Shown: one piece after another, positions 46,394 through 57,016 of the stretch
Position numbering within the stretch: the first letter of the stretch is position 1
Layout of the letters: the number at the start of each line of letters is the position of its first letter
From: Marisediminitalea alba
GTDB taxonomy: Bacteria; Pseudomonadota; Gammaproteobacteria; Enterobacterales; Alteromonadaceae
Direction of reading: 5' to 3'
DNA: 64,000 nt
NCBI RefSeq assembly: GCF_002993365.1
Contig: NZ_PVNP01000152.1
Location: forward strand, 1-64,000
Notes under the pieces: generated by a model
Databases searched by the model: none
What the model saw: only the letters and a program-made list of their open reading frames with translations
Told to the model about the DNA's origin: nothing
Position numbers and translations under genes: made by a program

Positions 46394-47002
46394 ATGAAAA
46401 TCTACGATACGCAAACAGCACCGAACCCGCGCCGGGTGAGAATGTTTCTGGCCGAAAAGGGGGTTAGTGCCGAATACATACAAGTAGACCTGAAGGGCGG
46501 CGAAAACCTCTCCCCACAAATGCTAAGCAAAAATCCTATGGGTAAGTTGCCTATTCTCGAGCTCGACGATGGTACCTGTATCAGCGAGAGTGACGCCATC
46601 TGCGCCTACATTGAAGCAGCTTTTCCTAATCCTCCTTTGTGTGGCGAAAGTGCCATTGAGAAAGGCGTTGTTGCCATGTGGCAGCGGCGGGTGGATTTAT
46701 GCCTGATGTTACCTGTGGTGCATTGCTTTCAGCATACCACCGGATACTTCAGCGATCGGATGACACCGGTTGGCGATTACGGCGTGGTAGCTGGCAAAGA
46801 CGCAGTAAAGTTTCTCGATGTGCTGGATAAACAGCTGGCAGATTCCACCTATATTGCCGGAGATAACTTCTCCATCGCTGATATTGTCGCTCTATGTGCC
46901 ATCGACTTTGCCCGGGTGGTGAAGATTCGAATTGGTGAGGAACAAACGCACTTGCAACGCTGGTATAAGCTGGTGAGTGGCCGCCAGAGCGCTAATGCTT
47001 AA
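46394..47002 (+). CDS. Glutathione S-transferase family protein
   Basis: From ATG 46394 (AGGAG upstream) the protein is 202 residues. Thioredoxin-like N-terminal domain: MKIYDTQTAPNPRRVRMFLAEKG (read as APNPRRVRMFLAEKG), then NPMGKLPILELDDG and SESDAICAYIE (glutathione site); helical C-terminal domain with NFSIADIVALCAI. The longer frame to 46367 was not chosen for lack of a ribosome site. Substrate unknown. Confidence 0.88.
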   Translation: MKIYDTQTAPNPRRVRMFLAEKGVSAEYIQVDLKGGENLSPQMLSKNPMGKLPILELDDGTCISESDAICAYIEAAFPNPPLCGESAIEKGVVAMWQRRVDLCLMLPVVHCFQHTTGYFSDRMTPVGDYGVVAGKDAVKFLDVLDKQLADSTYIAGDNFSIADIVALCAIDFARVVKIRIGEEQTHLQRWYKLVSGRQSANA

Positions 47003-47045
47003 TTGGACTGCACAGATAGGGCGCTAACCTTCAACTGGCATCAAG

Positions 47046-48617
47046 TTATTCGATGATAAGCGCCCGGGCATTGGCCAGGGTATCGGCTTCGCTGGCAGGC
47101 TTATCCCAGCGGATGCGATGAAAGCGGGGGAAGCGCAGAGCGACACCGGATTTATGCCGGGAGGAAGGATGAATAGCATCAAATGCGACTTCCACTACCA
47201 GTTCCTTTTTTACTTCCCGGACCGGACCAAAGCGACCCACGGCATTGCGTCGCACCCAGTTATCGAGCTTTTTTAATTCCTCGTCGGTAAAGCCTGAGTA
47301 GGCTTTGCCGATGGGGAGAAGCGTGTCGTCCTGCCATACGCCAAAGGTGAAATCCGAATAAAAACTCGAGCGTTTACCATGCCCTCGCTGGGCGTACATG
47401 ATAACGGCATCAAGATGCAGTGCCTCACGTTTCCACTTATACCATTGGCCGCTCGGGCGGCCGGGTTGATAAGGACTCTCTTTGCGTTTGAGCATCAGGC
47501 CTTCAACACCTGGATCTTCTGCTGCTTTGGCATAGGTCTGCTGTAGTTGTTCACTGCTAGCTACAGACAATAAAGGCGAGATAAGCAGATGGTTGGAAGC
47601 AGCCCGGGAGAGCCAGTTGATCAGTCGCTGACGCCGCAGCGTTAGCGGCAGCGGCGTGATGTTTTCGTGGTTGTCGGTCAACAGATCGTAAACCACAATG
47701 CCGGCGGGACGCTCGGCAATGAGCTTCTTTGACGGTTTCTTGCGATTAAGCCGTTGTTGTAAAGCGTTAAAGGATTCAATTTTACCGTTGTTTATCACCA
47801 GCAGTTCACCATCAATAACGCCGTGCTCGTCTATACCTGCCAGTACATCGGGAAAGGACTCACTGATGTCGTCTCCTGTGCGACTGAAAAGCGCTTTGCC
47901 TTGCTCAGTCATCACCAGTTGGACACGGATACCATCGTACTTGTACTCAACCTGCCAGTCTTCAACGGATAATTGCCGGGCTTTATCTTCAGGCAGCGGG
48001 TGCGACAACATCACCGGATGGTAGGTGACTGCGCCGGCAATATCGGGTTTCTCTGCACGCCCTTCCAGCCAGTCAAATAACTCGCGATAAGGGGGCCTGA
48101 GTGCGTGCCACAGGGTTTCAATTTCGCTGATCGGTACATCGCCGTATTCAGCGAGAATACGTTTCACACTGCGAGCCGACAGACCCACCCTGAGGCCTCG
48201 GGTACCGAGCTTAAGTAATGACCAGCGCTGCTCGGCTGTCATGCCGGATAAGTAATGTACCAGCAGCGCTTTCACCTGCTCGCGATTGGCCTGACGGAAC
48301 TGGTCAATAAGCTCTGCCAGACCGGGGAGCTCGATGTTGGTGGTAGCGTCGGGCCACAAGTGAGCTACCGTTTCGCTCATTTCACCTACATAGTCATAAC
48401 TCATGGCAAAAAGGTCAGGATCTACCCGCTCCAGCATCAGATTCTTTACTGCATTGCGTTTAAAAAACTCGAACTTCAGGGTGCCGGCTAAGGCGGCGAT
48501 TGCCCAGCCGCGGTCAGGGTCTGCTGTCTGCGCCAGATAATGCCGCAGCAGCCGACTCTTTTCATTGTTACTGCTGGTGAAATACAGTTGTTGTAGGAGT
48601 TGGGAAAAAGTTTCCAT
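47046..48617 (-). CDS. ATP-dependent DNA ligase
   Basis: Protein of 523 residues. Catalytic Lys 226 lies in VEYKYDGIRVQLV (motif I). Other marks: SRTGDDISESFPDV (motif III region), GVIDGELLV (motif IIIa/IV), EGLMLKRKESPYQPGR and WYKWKRE (motif V). This is the bacterial DNA-repair ligase that travels with an exonuclease, a Lhr-like helicase and a phosphoesterase. It abuts the exonuclease gene by one base. Confidence 0.92.
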   Translation of the reverse strand: METFSQLLQQLYFTSSNNEKSRLLRHYLAQTADPDRGWAIAALAGTLKFEFFKRNAVKNLMLERVDPDLFAMSYDYVGEMSETVAHLWPDATTNIELPGLAELIDQFRQANREQVKALLVHYLSGMTAEQRWSLLKLGTRGLRVGLSARSVKRILAEYGDVPISEIETLWHALRPPYRELFDWLEGRAEKPDIAGAVTYHPVMLSHPLPEDKARQLSVEDWQVEYKYDGIRVQLVMTEQGKALFSRTGDDISESFPDVLAGIDEHGVIDGELLVINNGKIESFNALQQRLNRKKPSKKLIAERPAGIVVYDLLTDNHENITPLPLTLRRQRLINWLSRAASNHLLISPLLSVASSEQLQQTYAKAAEDPGVEGLMLKRKESPYQPGRPSGQWYKWKREALHLDAVIMYAQRGHGKRSSFYSDFTFGVWQDDTLLPIGKAYSGFTDEELKKLDNWVRRNAVGRFGPVREVKKELVVEVAFDAIHPSSRHKSGVALRFPRFHRIRWDKPASEADTLANARALIIE

Positions 48618-49645
48618 TAGTCTGTGGCATCCTCGTCATAGCCAATCAGCGATAACGCCCGGGCTCTAACGCCCTGAGTGGTTAGCTGGTGTAACAATGC
48701 GTCCTCCCGGCCATGGGTGATCCACACTTCCCCCGGATTGACTTCGGCGATGGTATCCAGCAAGGCCTGCCAGTCGCTGTGATCAGACACTATCAGTGGG
48801 AGTTCCACCTGGCGCTGGTGAGCCCGGGCACGAATTTGCATCCAGCCGGATGCCATGGCTTTGCGTACCTCGGGTAACGAGCGTGACCAGCGGTCGCTGA
48901 GGGCTGACGGCGGCGCCAGCACTATCTCACCGGCAAGTTCCGATTTATCAGCTACATCCGTCACATCAATTAGCTGGCCCAGGTTGATGCCGTGTTCTTC
49001 ATACAAATCACAAAGCCGTCGTTGGGCGCCGTGCAGATAAATAGGCTGGTGATAACCCAGAGCCCGCAAACCAAGGATCATGCGCTGACATTTTCCCAGA
49101 GCGTACACGCCTACCAGGTGGCAGCGTTCAGGGAAACGGGCAAGTGATTGCAGTAGTTTTTCACACTCCTGCTCGATAGGCGGGTGCTTAAATACCGGCA
49201 GGGCAAAAGTTGCCTCGGTAATAAAAACATCGCAATTAATGGCGGTAAAGGGCGGACAGGTTGGATCCGGCTGACGTTTATAATCGCCGGAAATCACCAC
49301 CCGGGTGCCGCGATAGCAAAGCAGAATTTGTGCGGAGCCAAGGATATGACCCGCCGGATAAAAGGTACAACTAACCGGGTCATCAGGGTCACCAAGCTCA
49401 ATGGTGTGGCCATAGTCGAGCGCCTCAACGGTTTCCGCCATGTCCTCACCGTAACGGGTGCGCATAATGGCAATGGTGGGGGCAGTCGCTATCACACTGT
49501 GATGCCCGCCAATAGCATGGTCGGCGTGTCCATGGGTGATGAGGGCGCGGTTTACCGGTGCGGTAGGGTCGATGTAACAATCAGCGGCGACGCAATAAAG
49601 GCCGTTATCCCGTGGTTGTAGCCACTTATCAGCTTGCAAAAACAC
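48617..49645 (-). CDS. Ligase-associated DNA exonuclease (metallo-beta-lactamase fold)
   Basis: Protein of 342 residues with the HGHADHAIGGH metal-binding motif, GHILGSAQILL, the beta-CASP-like ISGDYKR step and SDHSDWQALLDTI. This is the exonuclease of the ligase module, related to mRNA 3'-end processing nucleases. It ends one base into the ligase gene and both are read from the same promoter. Confidence 0.9.
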   Translation of the reverse strand: MFLQADKWLQPRDNGLYCVAADCYIDPTAPVNRALITHGHADHAIGGHHSVIATAPTIAIMRTRYGEDMAETVEALDYGHTIELGDPDDPVSCTFYPAGHILGSAQILLCYRGTRVVISGDYKRQPDPTCPPFTAINCDVFITEATFALPVFKHPPIEQECEKLLQSLARFPERCHLVGVYALGKCQRMILGLRALGYHQPIYLHGAQRRLCDLYEEHGINLGQLIDVTDVADKSELAGEIVLAPPSALSDRWSRSLPEVRKAMASGWMQIRARAHQRQVELPLIVSDHSDWQALLDTIAEVNPGEVWITHGREDALLHQLTTQGVRARALSLIGYDEDATD

Positions 49646-49696
49646 TCCGTTAAATTAACCATTTGGCATCTTTTACGCGGTGTTAGTCAGAAAAGC

Positions 49697-50026
49697 TCAA
49701 TAGCCGCCTTTAACGATGTAATATTCGCCGTCAGAGGTAAGAGAAACATGCAATTCAGCCACTTCGTCGATAGTTTTGCGGCCGATTTTTTTCCCTGCAT
49801 TCAGGCAGGTGGTTTGCTGATAGGCCATACCGTCGGCAAACGGGGCTTCAAAAGCCACATTTTCTAAAAAACGGTAGCATTTTTGCTGGCTATCAAAAGC
49901 AATCAATCGGCTCATGGGCACATCACCATGGGTCCGGCCGATGGTCGGTAATGGCCCTTCACTGCAGGCAGTGATGAGTCCGGCAAGGCCAATAAGTAAG
50001 CAACGTCGTGCGGCAAATAAATTCAT
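49697..50026 (-). CDS. Small lipoprotein, function unknown
   Basis: Protein of 109 residues with a lipobox LITACSEG (Cys 21) after a short hydrophobic stretch. The mature part has two Cys (KCYRFL, TTCLNAG) and a final stretch TSDGEYYIVKGGY. I do not recognise it. It sits between the exonuclease and helicase genes of the repair module on the minus strand, 51 bp upstream of the exonuclease start. Confidence 0.6.
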   Translation of the reverse strand: MNLFAARRCLLIGLAGLITACSEGPLPTIGRTHGDVPMSRLIAFDSQQKCYRFLENVAFEAPFADGMAYQQTTCLNAGKKIGRKTIDEVAELHVSLTSDGEYYIVKGGY

Positions 50027-50129
50027 TCAGATGAACACATTAACAAAATGAACCAGCAGTATAGCGAATGTTGCGTAGGGTATTAAACCGCTTTGTGTCA
50101 GGGCACGTATACTCTTACCACTTAACCAA

Positions 50130-52646
50130 TTGGATTTGTTGCTGCTTTTGAGTTTGCCGTTACCCGCCGAATTTACCGCATGGTTTTCCCGACAGGGCTG
50201 GTCATTGCGAGCCTATCAACAGGACATGCTTAACCGTGGGGAAACGGAGCAGTCGACGCTGCTGATAGCCCCTACCGGCGCCGGTAAAACCTTGTCAGGG
50301 TTTCTGCCGTCGCTGGTAGACTTACAGCATGAAACCGCTGAATATCTGCATACCCTGTACATTTCGCCTTTAAAAGCACTAACTCAGGATATTCATCGTA
50401 ATTTGTTGCGCCCCATAGAAGAAATGGCGCTGCCAATTACGGTGGAGACACGCACCGGTGATACGCCGTCGCACAAACGTCAGCGCCAGCGTAAGCGTCC
50501 CCCGCATATTCTGCTTACGACCCCTGAATCGCTAATGCTAATGCTCTCTTATACTGATGCGCCGAAAATATTTGGCAAGCTAAAAACCGTCATTATCGAC
50601 GAAGTTCACAGCCTGATTGGCAACAAGCGCGGCGATTTTACTACCCTTGCCCTGGCCCGGATAGAATCTCTGGCTCCCGGTTTCAAGCGCATCGGTTTGT
50701 CGGCGACGGTAGCTAAACCAAAGCTGGTGGCCGACTGGTTGGGGCCTACCGGAGAACCTGCCGCGCTGCTTGAGGTTGAAGATACTGCCAAACCAGCCAT
50801 CAACATTTTACGTTCAGAGCAGCGCATGCCCTTTGGCGGCTTTATGGCCAAATACGCCATTGGGGATATTTATCAGGCTATCGCCAAGGCCGCGACTACC
50901 CTGGTGTTTGTGAACACACGTGCACAGGCTGAATTATTGTTTCAGTTGTTATGGTCAGAGAACGCCCTGGTACTGCCTATCGCCCTCTATCATGGCTCAC
51001 TGAGTAAAGAGCAACGCCGTAAAACCGAAGAAATGATGGCCTCCGGAAAGCTTCGCGCTATCGTAACCACCTCCGCCCTTGAGCTGGGCATAGACTGGGG
51101 GGATGTGGATTTGGTTATTCAGGTTGGCGCCCCAAAAGGGGTTAGTCGCCTGCTACAACGTATCGGGCGGGCTAACCACCGGTTTGAGGAAGCCAGTGAA
51201 GCCTTGCTGGTGCCGGCCAACCGCTTTGAGGCACTGGAGTGTCAGGCCGCTATTGAGGCGATTAATCAGGGCGCGCGTGACGGTGCTTTGGTACAGCCCG
51301 GCGCTATGGATATTATCCCGCAGTATATCATTAATTGCGCCTGTTCCGGTGCGGTGACGCCTGAAGCTCTGTATCAACAAATTCTCAATGCTTCACCTTA
51401 TCAGGGGCTGGCAGCCGATGAGTTCAATCAATTGTGGCAATTCAGTGTGGATGGTGGTTATGCACTGCAAGGGTATGAACGCTATCAGCGGTTAACCCAG
51501 CAACCAGACGGTACCTTTAAACCGACCAGTCAGCGGGTGGTCCAGCGTCACCGGCAAAATATCGGCACTATTGTGGAAGCCGGGAAGCTTAAAGTGAAGC
51601 GGATCCGGCGCGGCAATCAGGGCAAGATTATTGGCGAGGTAGAAGAGTACTTTGCGCAGCAGCTTACGCCGGGGGATACGTTTTTGTTTGCCGGTGAAAT
51701 GCTGCGCTTTGAGGCCATACGGGATATGCAGTTACATGCCAGGCCAGATAAAGGCAAAGAGCCGAAAATTCCAAGTTATGTGGGGGGGCAGTTACCGCTT
51801 TCAACCTATCTGGCCGATGGGGTACGGGCGTTATTAAATGAGCCCGCTCAGTGGCAGGCGTTACCCGGGCAGGTACGTGAGTGGCTTAGCCTGCAACAGG
51901 CTTTCTCGCAAATTCCGGCCCGGGATAAGGTGCTTATCGAACAGTTTCCTTACCGCCGCGCGTTTTATTCACTGTATTACACCTTTGAGGGCCGCAAGGC
52001 TAATCAGACGCTGGGCATGCTGCTGACCCGGCGGATGGAAAAGCTTGGCCTTAAGCCACTAAGTTTCAGTGTAACAGACTACGGGTTGTCGGTATGTGCG
52101 CTCAAGCCGCTGGATGAAACTCATATCGCTACGTTATTCCAGCCGGATATTCTTGGCGATGAACTGGAAGACTGGATGCTTAACGCGCCTATGCTTAAAC
52201 GCTCATTCCGCCAGGTGGCTATTGTCAGCGGGCTTACCGAACAGCGCTATCACAGTACACGCAAAACCATGAAGCAGGTGACCTTTTCCACCGATCTAAT
52301 TTACGATACGCTGCGTGAATACGAGCCCGACCATATTCTGCTTAAGGTCGCCCGCGAAGATGCCGAGCGTGAGTTGCTCGATCTCCGGCGACTGGCAGAT
52401 ACTTTGATACGATTTGTCGGGAAAACCCAGTTTATTGATTTACCTAAGGTGTCACCTATGGCGATCCCCATTGTGCTGGATGTACGCAGTGAACAGGTTA
52501 AAGGCGCTGGCGAGCAGGCGCTCCTTGATCAGGCGGCACTCTATGCTGAAGCCGAATCCATGCTTGATGAGGTCAGGGCACTACTTGGACCAGCGGGGGC
52601 ATTTGAACGAAAACCTACGGTTTTGACTCCCAGGCCCTCCGCGTAA
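50130..52646 (+). CDS. Ligase-associated DEXH-box helicase (Lhr-like), 3' end altered
   Basis: Protein of 838 residues from TTG 50130. Walker A LLIAPTGAGKTLSGFLP (about residue 50), DEVHSLIGNKRGDF (DEVH box), SATVAKP, TTSALELGIDWGDVDLVIQ and QRIGRANHRF make it an Lhr-type superfamily-2 helicase. It forms a repair module with the ligase and exonuclease. The last 16 or so codons (from GAFERKP) coincide with a transposon end at 52595-52646, so its natural C-terminus may have been replaced. The usual fourth gene, the PdeM phosphoesterase, is not present downstream. Confidence 0.88.
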   Translation: MDLLLLLSLPLPAEFTAWFSRQGWSLRAYQQDMLNRGETEQSTLLIAPTGAGKTLSGFLPSLVDLQHETAEYLHTLYISPLKALTQDIHRNLLRPIEEMALPITVETRTGDTPSHKRQRQRKRPPHILLTTPESLMLMLSYTDAPKIFGKLKTVIIDEVHSLIGNKRGDFTTLALARIESLAPGFKRIGLSATVAKPKLVADWLGPTGEPAALLEVEDTAKPAINILRSEQRMPFGGFMAKYAIGDIYQAIAKAATTLVFVNTRAQAELLFQLLWSENALVLPIALYHGSLSKEQRRKTEEMMASGKLRAIVTTSALELGIDWGDVDLVIQVGAPKGVSRLLQRIGRANHRFEEASEALLVPANRFEALECQAAIEAINQGARDGALVQPGAMDIIPQYIINCACSGAVTPEALYQQILNASPYQGLAADEFNQLWQFSVDGGYALQGYERYQRLTQQPDGTFKPTSQRVVQRHRQNIGTIVEAGKLKVKRIRRGNQGKIIGEVEEYFAQQLTPGDTFLFAGEMLRFEAIRDMQLHARPDKGKEPKIPSYVGGQLPLSTYLADGVRALLNEPAQWQALPGQVREWLSLQQAFSQIPARDKVLIEQFPYRRAFYSLYYTFEGRKANQTLGMLLTRRMEKLGLKPLSFSVTDYGLSVCALKPLDETHIATLFQPDILGDELEDWMLNAPMLKRSFRQVAIVSGLTEQRYHSTRKTMKQVTFSTDLIYDTLREYEPDHILLKVAREDAERELLDLRRLADTLIRFVGKTQFIDLPKVSPMAIPIVLDVRSEQVKGAGEQALLDQAALYAEAESMLDEVRALLGPAGAFERKPTVLTPRPSA

Positions 52647-52656
52647 CCGTAGGTTT
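52611..52656. repeat. Perfect 12-bp inverted repeat at the transposon end
   Basis: Arms aaacctacggtt (52611-52622) and aaccgtaggttt (52645-52656) match perfectly with a 22-bp centre. The right arm includes the helicase stop TAA (52644-52646) at its edge and lies 8 bp from the tnpA stop. It may be a transposase subsite or a hairpin ending tnpA and helicase transcripts. Confidence 0.6.
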
Positions 52657-52664
52657 CCGAATAA

Positions 52665-55598
52665 TCACCCCTTCCCCTCATCTTCAATAAAGTACGTACC
52701 ATTGGGCAACACATGCTTATAGGGCAATAACGAGATATGGGATAAGGTCTTGTCGTCGATATCCTCCCCCTGCTGCCGGAGCTGCTCAACCACGTCATTT
52801 ATCTTGATCGTGTTCCAGTACAGAATGGCATTGGATACAAAGCTGAGGCTGCTGGCCTTGTTCATGATTTCCTCATAGTCCCCAGTGGTGAATTCACCCT
52901 GGTCCGCAAAGAATATCCAGCGCGGCAGTTTGTGCCGGTATTCCCCTTTATTCAGTTGCCGCTGGACGGTTTGGCGCAGGTCTTTGTCAGTTAGGTACCG
53001 CAGAATGTATTCGGTCTTGATGATCCGGCCCAGGTTGGTAAAGGCCTTGGTGAGGCGATCGGAGGGTGAACTGTTGGTCAACCGTTGAACGATGACGTGT
53101 GCTGGCGCAGTTTTTTGTTTCAGAGAAATGACCACCCGCATCATGTATTCCCATTGCTCCTCAATAATCGCCAAATCAGCTGTTTTCGTGAGTAAATGGT
53201 TGAGGTCACCGTAATCGACGGATTTGTCGATACGGTATAGCTGCTGATCCTTCAGATCCCGAATGCGTGGCATAAAGTAGAAGCCGAGCAAATGACAGAG
53301 GGCGAAGACGATTTCAGTGTACCCATGCGTATCGGTGGTGTGCTCTCGGATTTTCAGAATTGTGTTGTTTTCCAGCAGACCGTCCAGAACATACAGGGCT
53401 TCACGAGGGCTACAGGAAATGATCTTGGTGCTGAACACGGAATATTGATCGGATACGTGGGTGTAGATCCCGATGGCTTTTTCATAGTAGCCGTAATAGC
53501 GGGGATAGTATGAAGCCAACAGGCTGTCGGCGCGGATTTTAAAGCGTTGCGCATCTGAAGAGGACAATGTACCGGAGCCATACACCGCACTCAACGGCAG
53601 CTCATGGTGTTGATTCACAATTTCAGCACTGGCGTTGATCAGGGTTTCTTCGCGAATATAGTATTGCAGGATATGCCTTAGCATATCGACAGTAACGCCA
53701 TTGACGCTGTTACTCATGGACACGACGCCCAGGTTTGTGGCTTGTGAAATAATGGCAGCCATCAGGCTTTTGTAAAAGTTTTTGGGCCGTGACTGGTGAT
53801 GTTGGATAGGGACAAAGTGACGACTGTAATGCGTCATTTGATCCACCTCCATCAGCAATTGCTCGATGCGTATGCTGGGCATATGCGCATCGATCACCTT
53901 TTGCAGTTGGTTGACTTTATCCGGTACGTCCAGCTTGTCGTCACGCTTGAGTTTCAGCCGGCCATTGTGTATCTCGGCGAAATTATCCAGTCCAAAACGC
54001 TTTTGCGCTGCTGACACCGCTTCGTGGAACTGGGTTGAAATGGCGGAACGCACTTCGTGTTGCAAAGGCTGCTGTAGCTCGGTATAGACGGTGTGTTTGG
54101 TTTCATCCCAGTTGGGCTCGTTCAAGGTCAGATCCCAGAACGACACATGCTGTTTGCTCTGTGGTAAATACAAATCGCCGGAACGCAACGCATCTTTCAT
54201 CGCGAGAGCAAGGCCCATTTCCCAAACATTGCGATTGATGTTGCCGGCTTGATCTTTAAGGCTGCGACGCAGCTCGCGGGGAATGAACGCAGTCGGTGTA
54301 TTCTCCGGCAGTTTTTTCAGATCGCCGTCATCCAACTGCCGGACGAACTAGATGGCTTTTATCAGTGGCCCAGAACCTTTCGCCACTTCAAACGGTAACC
54401 GTATAAAGTCGGAAAAATACTTTCGTAAACTGGGGTAACGGGTCAGCAACAAATCGCAGTAGCCGCATTCTTCCAGGCGTTTAAAAATGTGCAGGTCGTC
54501 AATGGAGGCTAGCAAGTGTTTCTCGTCAATACGCTGCCATAAGTCATTCTTGTACAACGGCTGTTCATCCGGCCATTCCAGCAAAACATGCGTGGTATCG
54601 AGCACGGCGTCGATAGCTTTCTTCTGGCGTTTGCGGAATTCCTTGTGCTTTTTGTCGTGACTGTTTCTGGTTTGTCGGCACAGTTCCGTCATGTACTGAT
54701 CGTGCATTTTGACCAGGTTATCCAGCAGAATCTTGCGGGATTCTAACAGGAAGCACACCATCAGGGCATAGCGCTTGTGGTCTTTGAAGCGTTTCATGTC
54801 CTTGGCGCTGTAGCGCTTGGTCAGTCGATACAGGTAGTGAAGAAAAGCGGTATCAATGACCTTTTCCTCGAATTCATTAACGCCGGTGGCCACCAGATTG
54901 TCATAGCGCTCCAAATAGCGTTTCAGTGATGAGATTTTGGCGGCCGGTGGATACTCTTTGAGTTGGTTGAAGTAGGTTCGCTGATTACCGTCTGTGGTTT
55001 GCAACAGAACGTCGATGGCACCGCGCAGTTCAGGGGACATCTGATCAAACACCTGCTCAAAAAGCTGAGTGTGAACCTGGTTACAAATACGGATGATCTG
55101 CCGTTCGATGGTCGAGGGCCCGGGTAATACAATACGGTTCAGCAGCAGGTAGCGCTCTGCCCGGTGAAAAAGTTCATCCGGCAGCAGCCCCTGGCGAGCA
55201 TATTCTTCAATCCAGCGGTCCAGATCCGCTTCCGCTTTGTCATCAAACCGCTGAAAGCCCAGATACTTGAGGATGTTGTTCCGATGCTCCAATAGTGTCG
55301 CTTCCCGCTCGGGCACGTCCACGGTTAGCGTGGGCGGGAGGTCGAGTTGACTGCTCAGGTAGCTGATTACCCGGGGGGATAGATCATGGAGTTGGTTAAG
55401 AAACCGGCCATAGAGACGCATGGCGCACAGTTGGATAGCAAATCCCAGACGGTATTGCTTACGGTACTTGTTGACCACCTGGCAATCGCGTCGGCTCAGC
55501 GTCCAATCGCGAACCATTTCTTCGTCGGAAAATCGTTGTGGCAGCATTAACGGCTGGTTTCGCTGCTGGTTGGTTAAGAACTGCTCTTTGGCTGTCAT
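52665..55598 (-). pseudogene. tnpA: Tn3-family transposase with in-frame amber stop
   Basis: The reading frame runs from ATG 55596-55598 to TGA at 52665 (about 977 codons) with one TAG at 54348-54350, after 416 residues. Upstream and downstream parts are in the same frame: it ends GPLIKAI, then TAG, then FVRQLDDGDLKKLP. The N-terminal DUF4158 domain and the C-terminal DDE domain (SSSDAQRF, TTDTHGYTE, EEQWEYMMRV) both look intact, the last carrying the catalytic Asp, Asp and Glu. A single nonsense change therefore is the only visible damage. Confidence 0.85.
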
Positions 55599-55711
55599 GA
55601 GTTCTCACTTGGGCTCAGTCACGCCAACTATTCCTATAGCGTTGTTTTTATTGATTTTTTACATTCGTGAGTCGCTATTGTCGTATCTAACAATCAGACG
55701 GCATTGTAATC

Positions 55712-55745
55712 ACGAATAGACGATAATAAAATAACGAATAGACGA
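55712..55745. repeat. Two direct repeats between tnpA and the ATPase gene
   Basis: acgaatagacga occurs at 55712-55723 and 55734-55745, a 22-bp period (two helix turns). A weaker reversed relative (attcgtgagtcgctattgtcgt) lies just to the left. These sit in the shared leader of tnpA (minus) and the ATPase (plus) and may bind a regulator or recombinase. Confidence 0.55.
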
Positions 55746-55778
55746 ATTTCAACCATCAATTAGCCGAGCGCTTATTTT

Positions 55779-57016
55779 ATGTACCCACGTTATTCTGAAA
55801 TCAATGTCAAAGAAGCGCTGAGCGACACCCCGGTGGTCTTTGTGATGGGGCCGCGCCAAGTCGGTAAAACCACTCTGGTGAAGGCGCTGATTGGTGAGAT
55901 GGGCGCTGAAAACTGGGAATACATTACCCTGGACGATCAGGCCCAATTCGAAATTGCACAAGCTGATCCCGTCGGGTTCATCCGTAATCTGCCACCGAAA
56001 CGAATTGCGCTCGATGAGGTTCAGCGCCTGCCTGAACTGTTCGTCTCCATCAAGCAGGCTGTGGATGAACAACGCACGGCAGGTCGCTTTCTCCTGACGG
56101 GTTCTGCCAATGCCTTGTTATTGCCCCGGCTATCGGATTCCCTGGCCGGCCGGATGGAGTCGGTTCGCCTGACAACGCTTTCCGAATGTGAGATCCATGG
56201 ACGACCCTCAGCTTTTTAAGCAAACTACTGAACCAGGAAGCGCCTTCGGCTCAGGACATTCGTGTGCGGGATCATCTACTGCAACGGTTGATTACGGGGT
56301 GTTTCCCCGAGCCTCTGCAACGTGCCAATGAGCGGGGAAGCACCGCTTGGTATCAACAGTACGTCAGTACATTGATCCAGCGGGATATCCGCGATCTGAC
56401 CCATATCGATCACCCCGATCTGATGGCCAAGTTACTCAAACTCACCTCCTTTTATGCGGGGAAACTGGTTAACCTGACCGAACTGGGCGCTAAACTTGGG
56501 CTGGATCGACTGACCATCAAAAAATACATGGCGTTGTTGGAGCAGTTGTTTTTGGTGGAACAGCTGCCGGCCTGGCATTCCAACGAATATAAGCGCCTGG
56601 TGAAAACACCCAAACTGCACTCGGTCGATACCGGCATGATGTGCGCCGTGCGGGGCCTCAATCGGGAGGGCCTGCTGAAACAGCCAGGTGATTTTGGGTT
56701 GGTGCTGGAATCCTTCGTCTACAACGAATTGCGCAAACAGGCGGTGTGGATCGAGGAGCCCTTGAACTTCTACCACTACCGTGACAAGGACAAGGTGGAG
56801 GTCGATGTGATCATTGAAAACGCCATGGGCGATTGTTTTGCCATTGAAGTCAAAGCGGCGGCAACCTTGAGCACGAAAGATTTTACCGGCTTGAAACGCT
56901 TTCAAAGTGTGGCCGGCAAGCGCTTTAAAATCGGTGTCCTGCTCTACGATGGCGATCATACGACGGCTTTTGGTGACAATCTCTTTGCTGTCCCGCTGGG
57001 AGCGCTCTGGTCATGA
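55779..57016 (+). pseudogene. AAA ATPase with DUF4143 domain, frameshifted
   Basis: The first part (55779-56219) has Walker A MGPRQVGKTTLVKAL, the DEVQRLPELF Walker B and LLTGSANALLLPRLSDSLAGR. It then stops at TAA 56217-56219. The continuation, FLSKLLNQEAPSAQDIRVRDHL, is in the next frame and runs to 57016 with the DUF4143 domain (LITGCFPEP, YQQYVSTLIQRDIRDLT, VIIENAMGDCFAIEVKAA). One T missing from the run of five T in gctttttaag explains the shift; six T would restore one protein of about 412 residues. Its end overlaps merR by ATGA. Confidence 0.8.
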
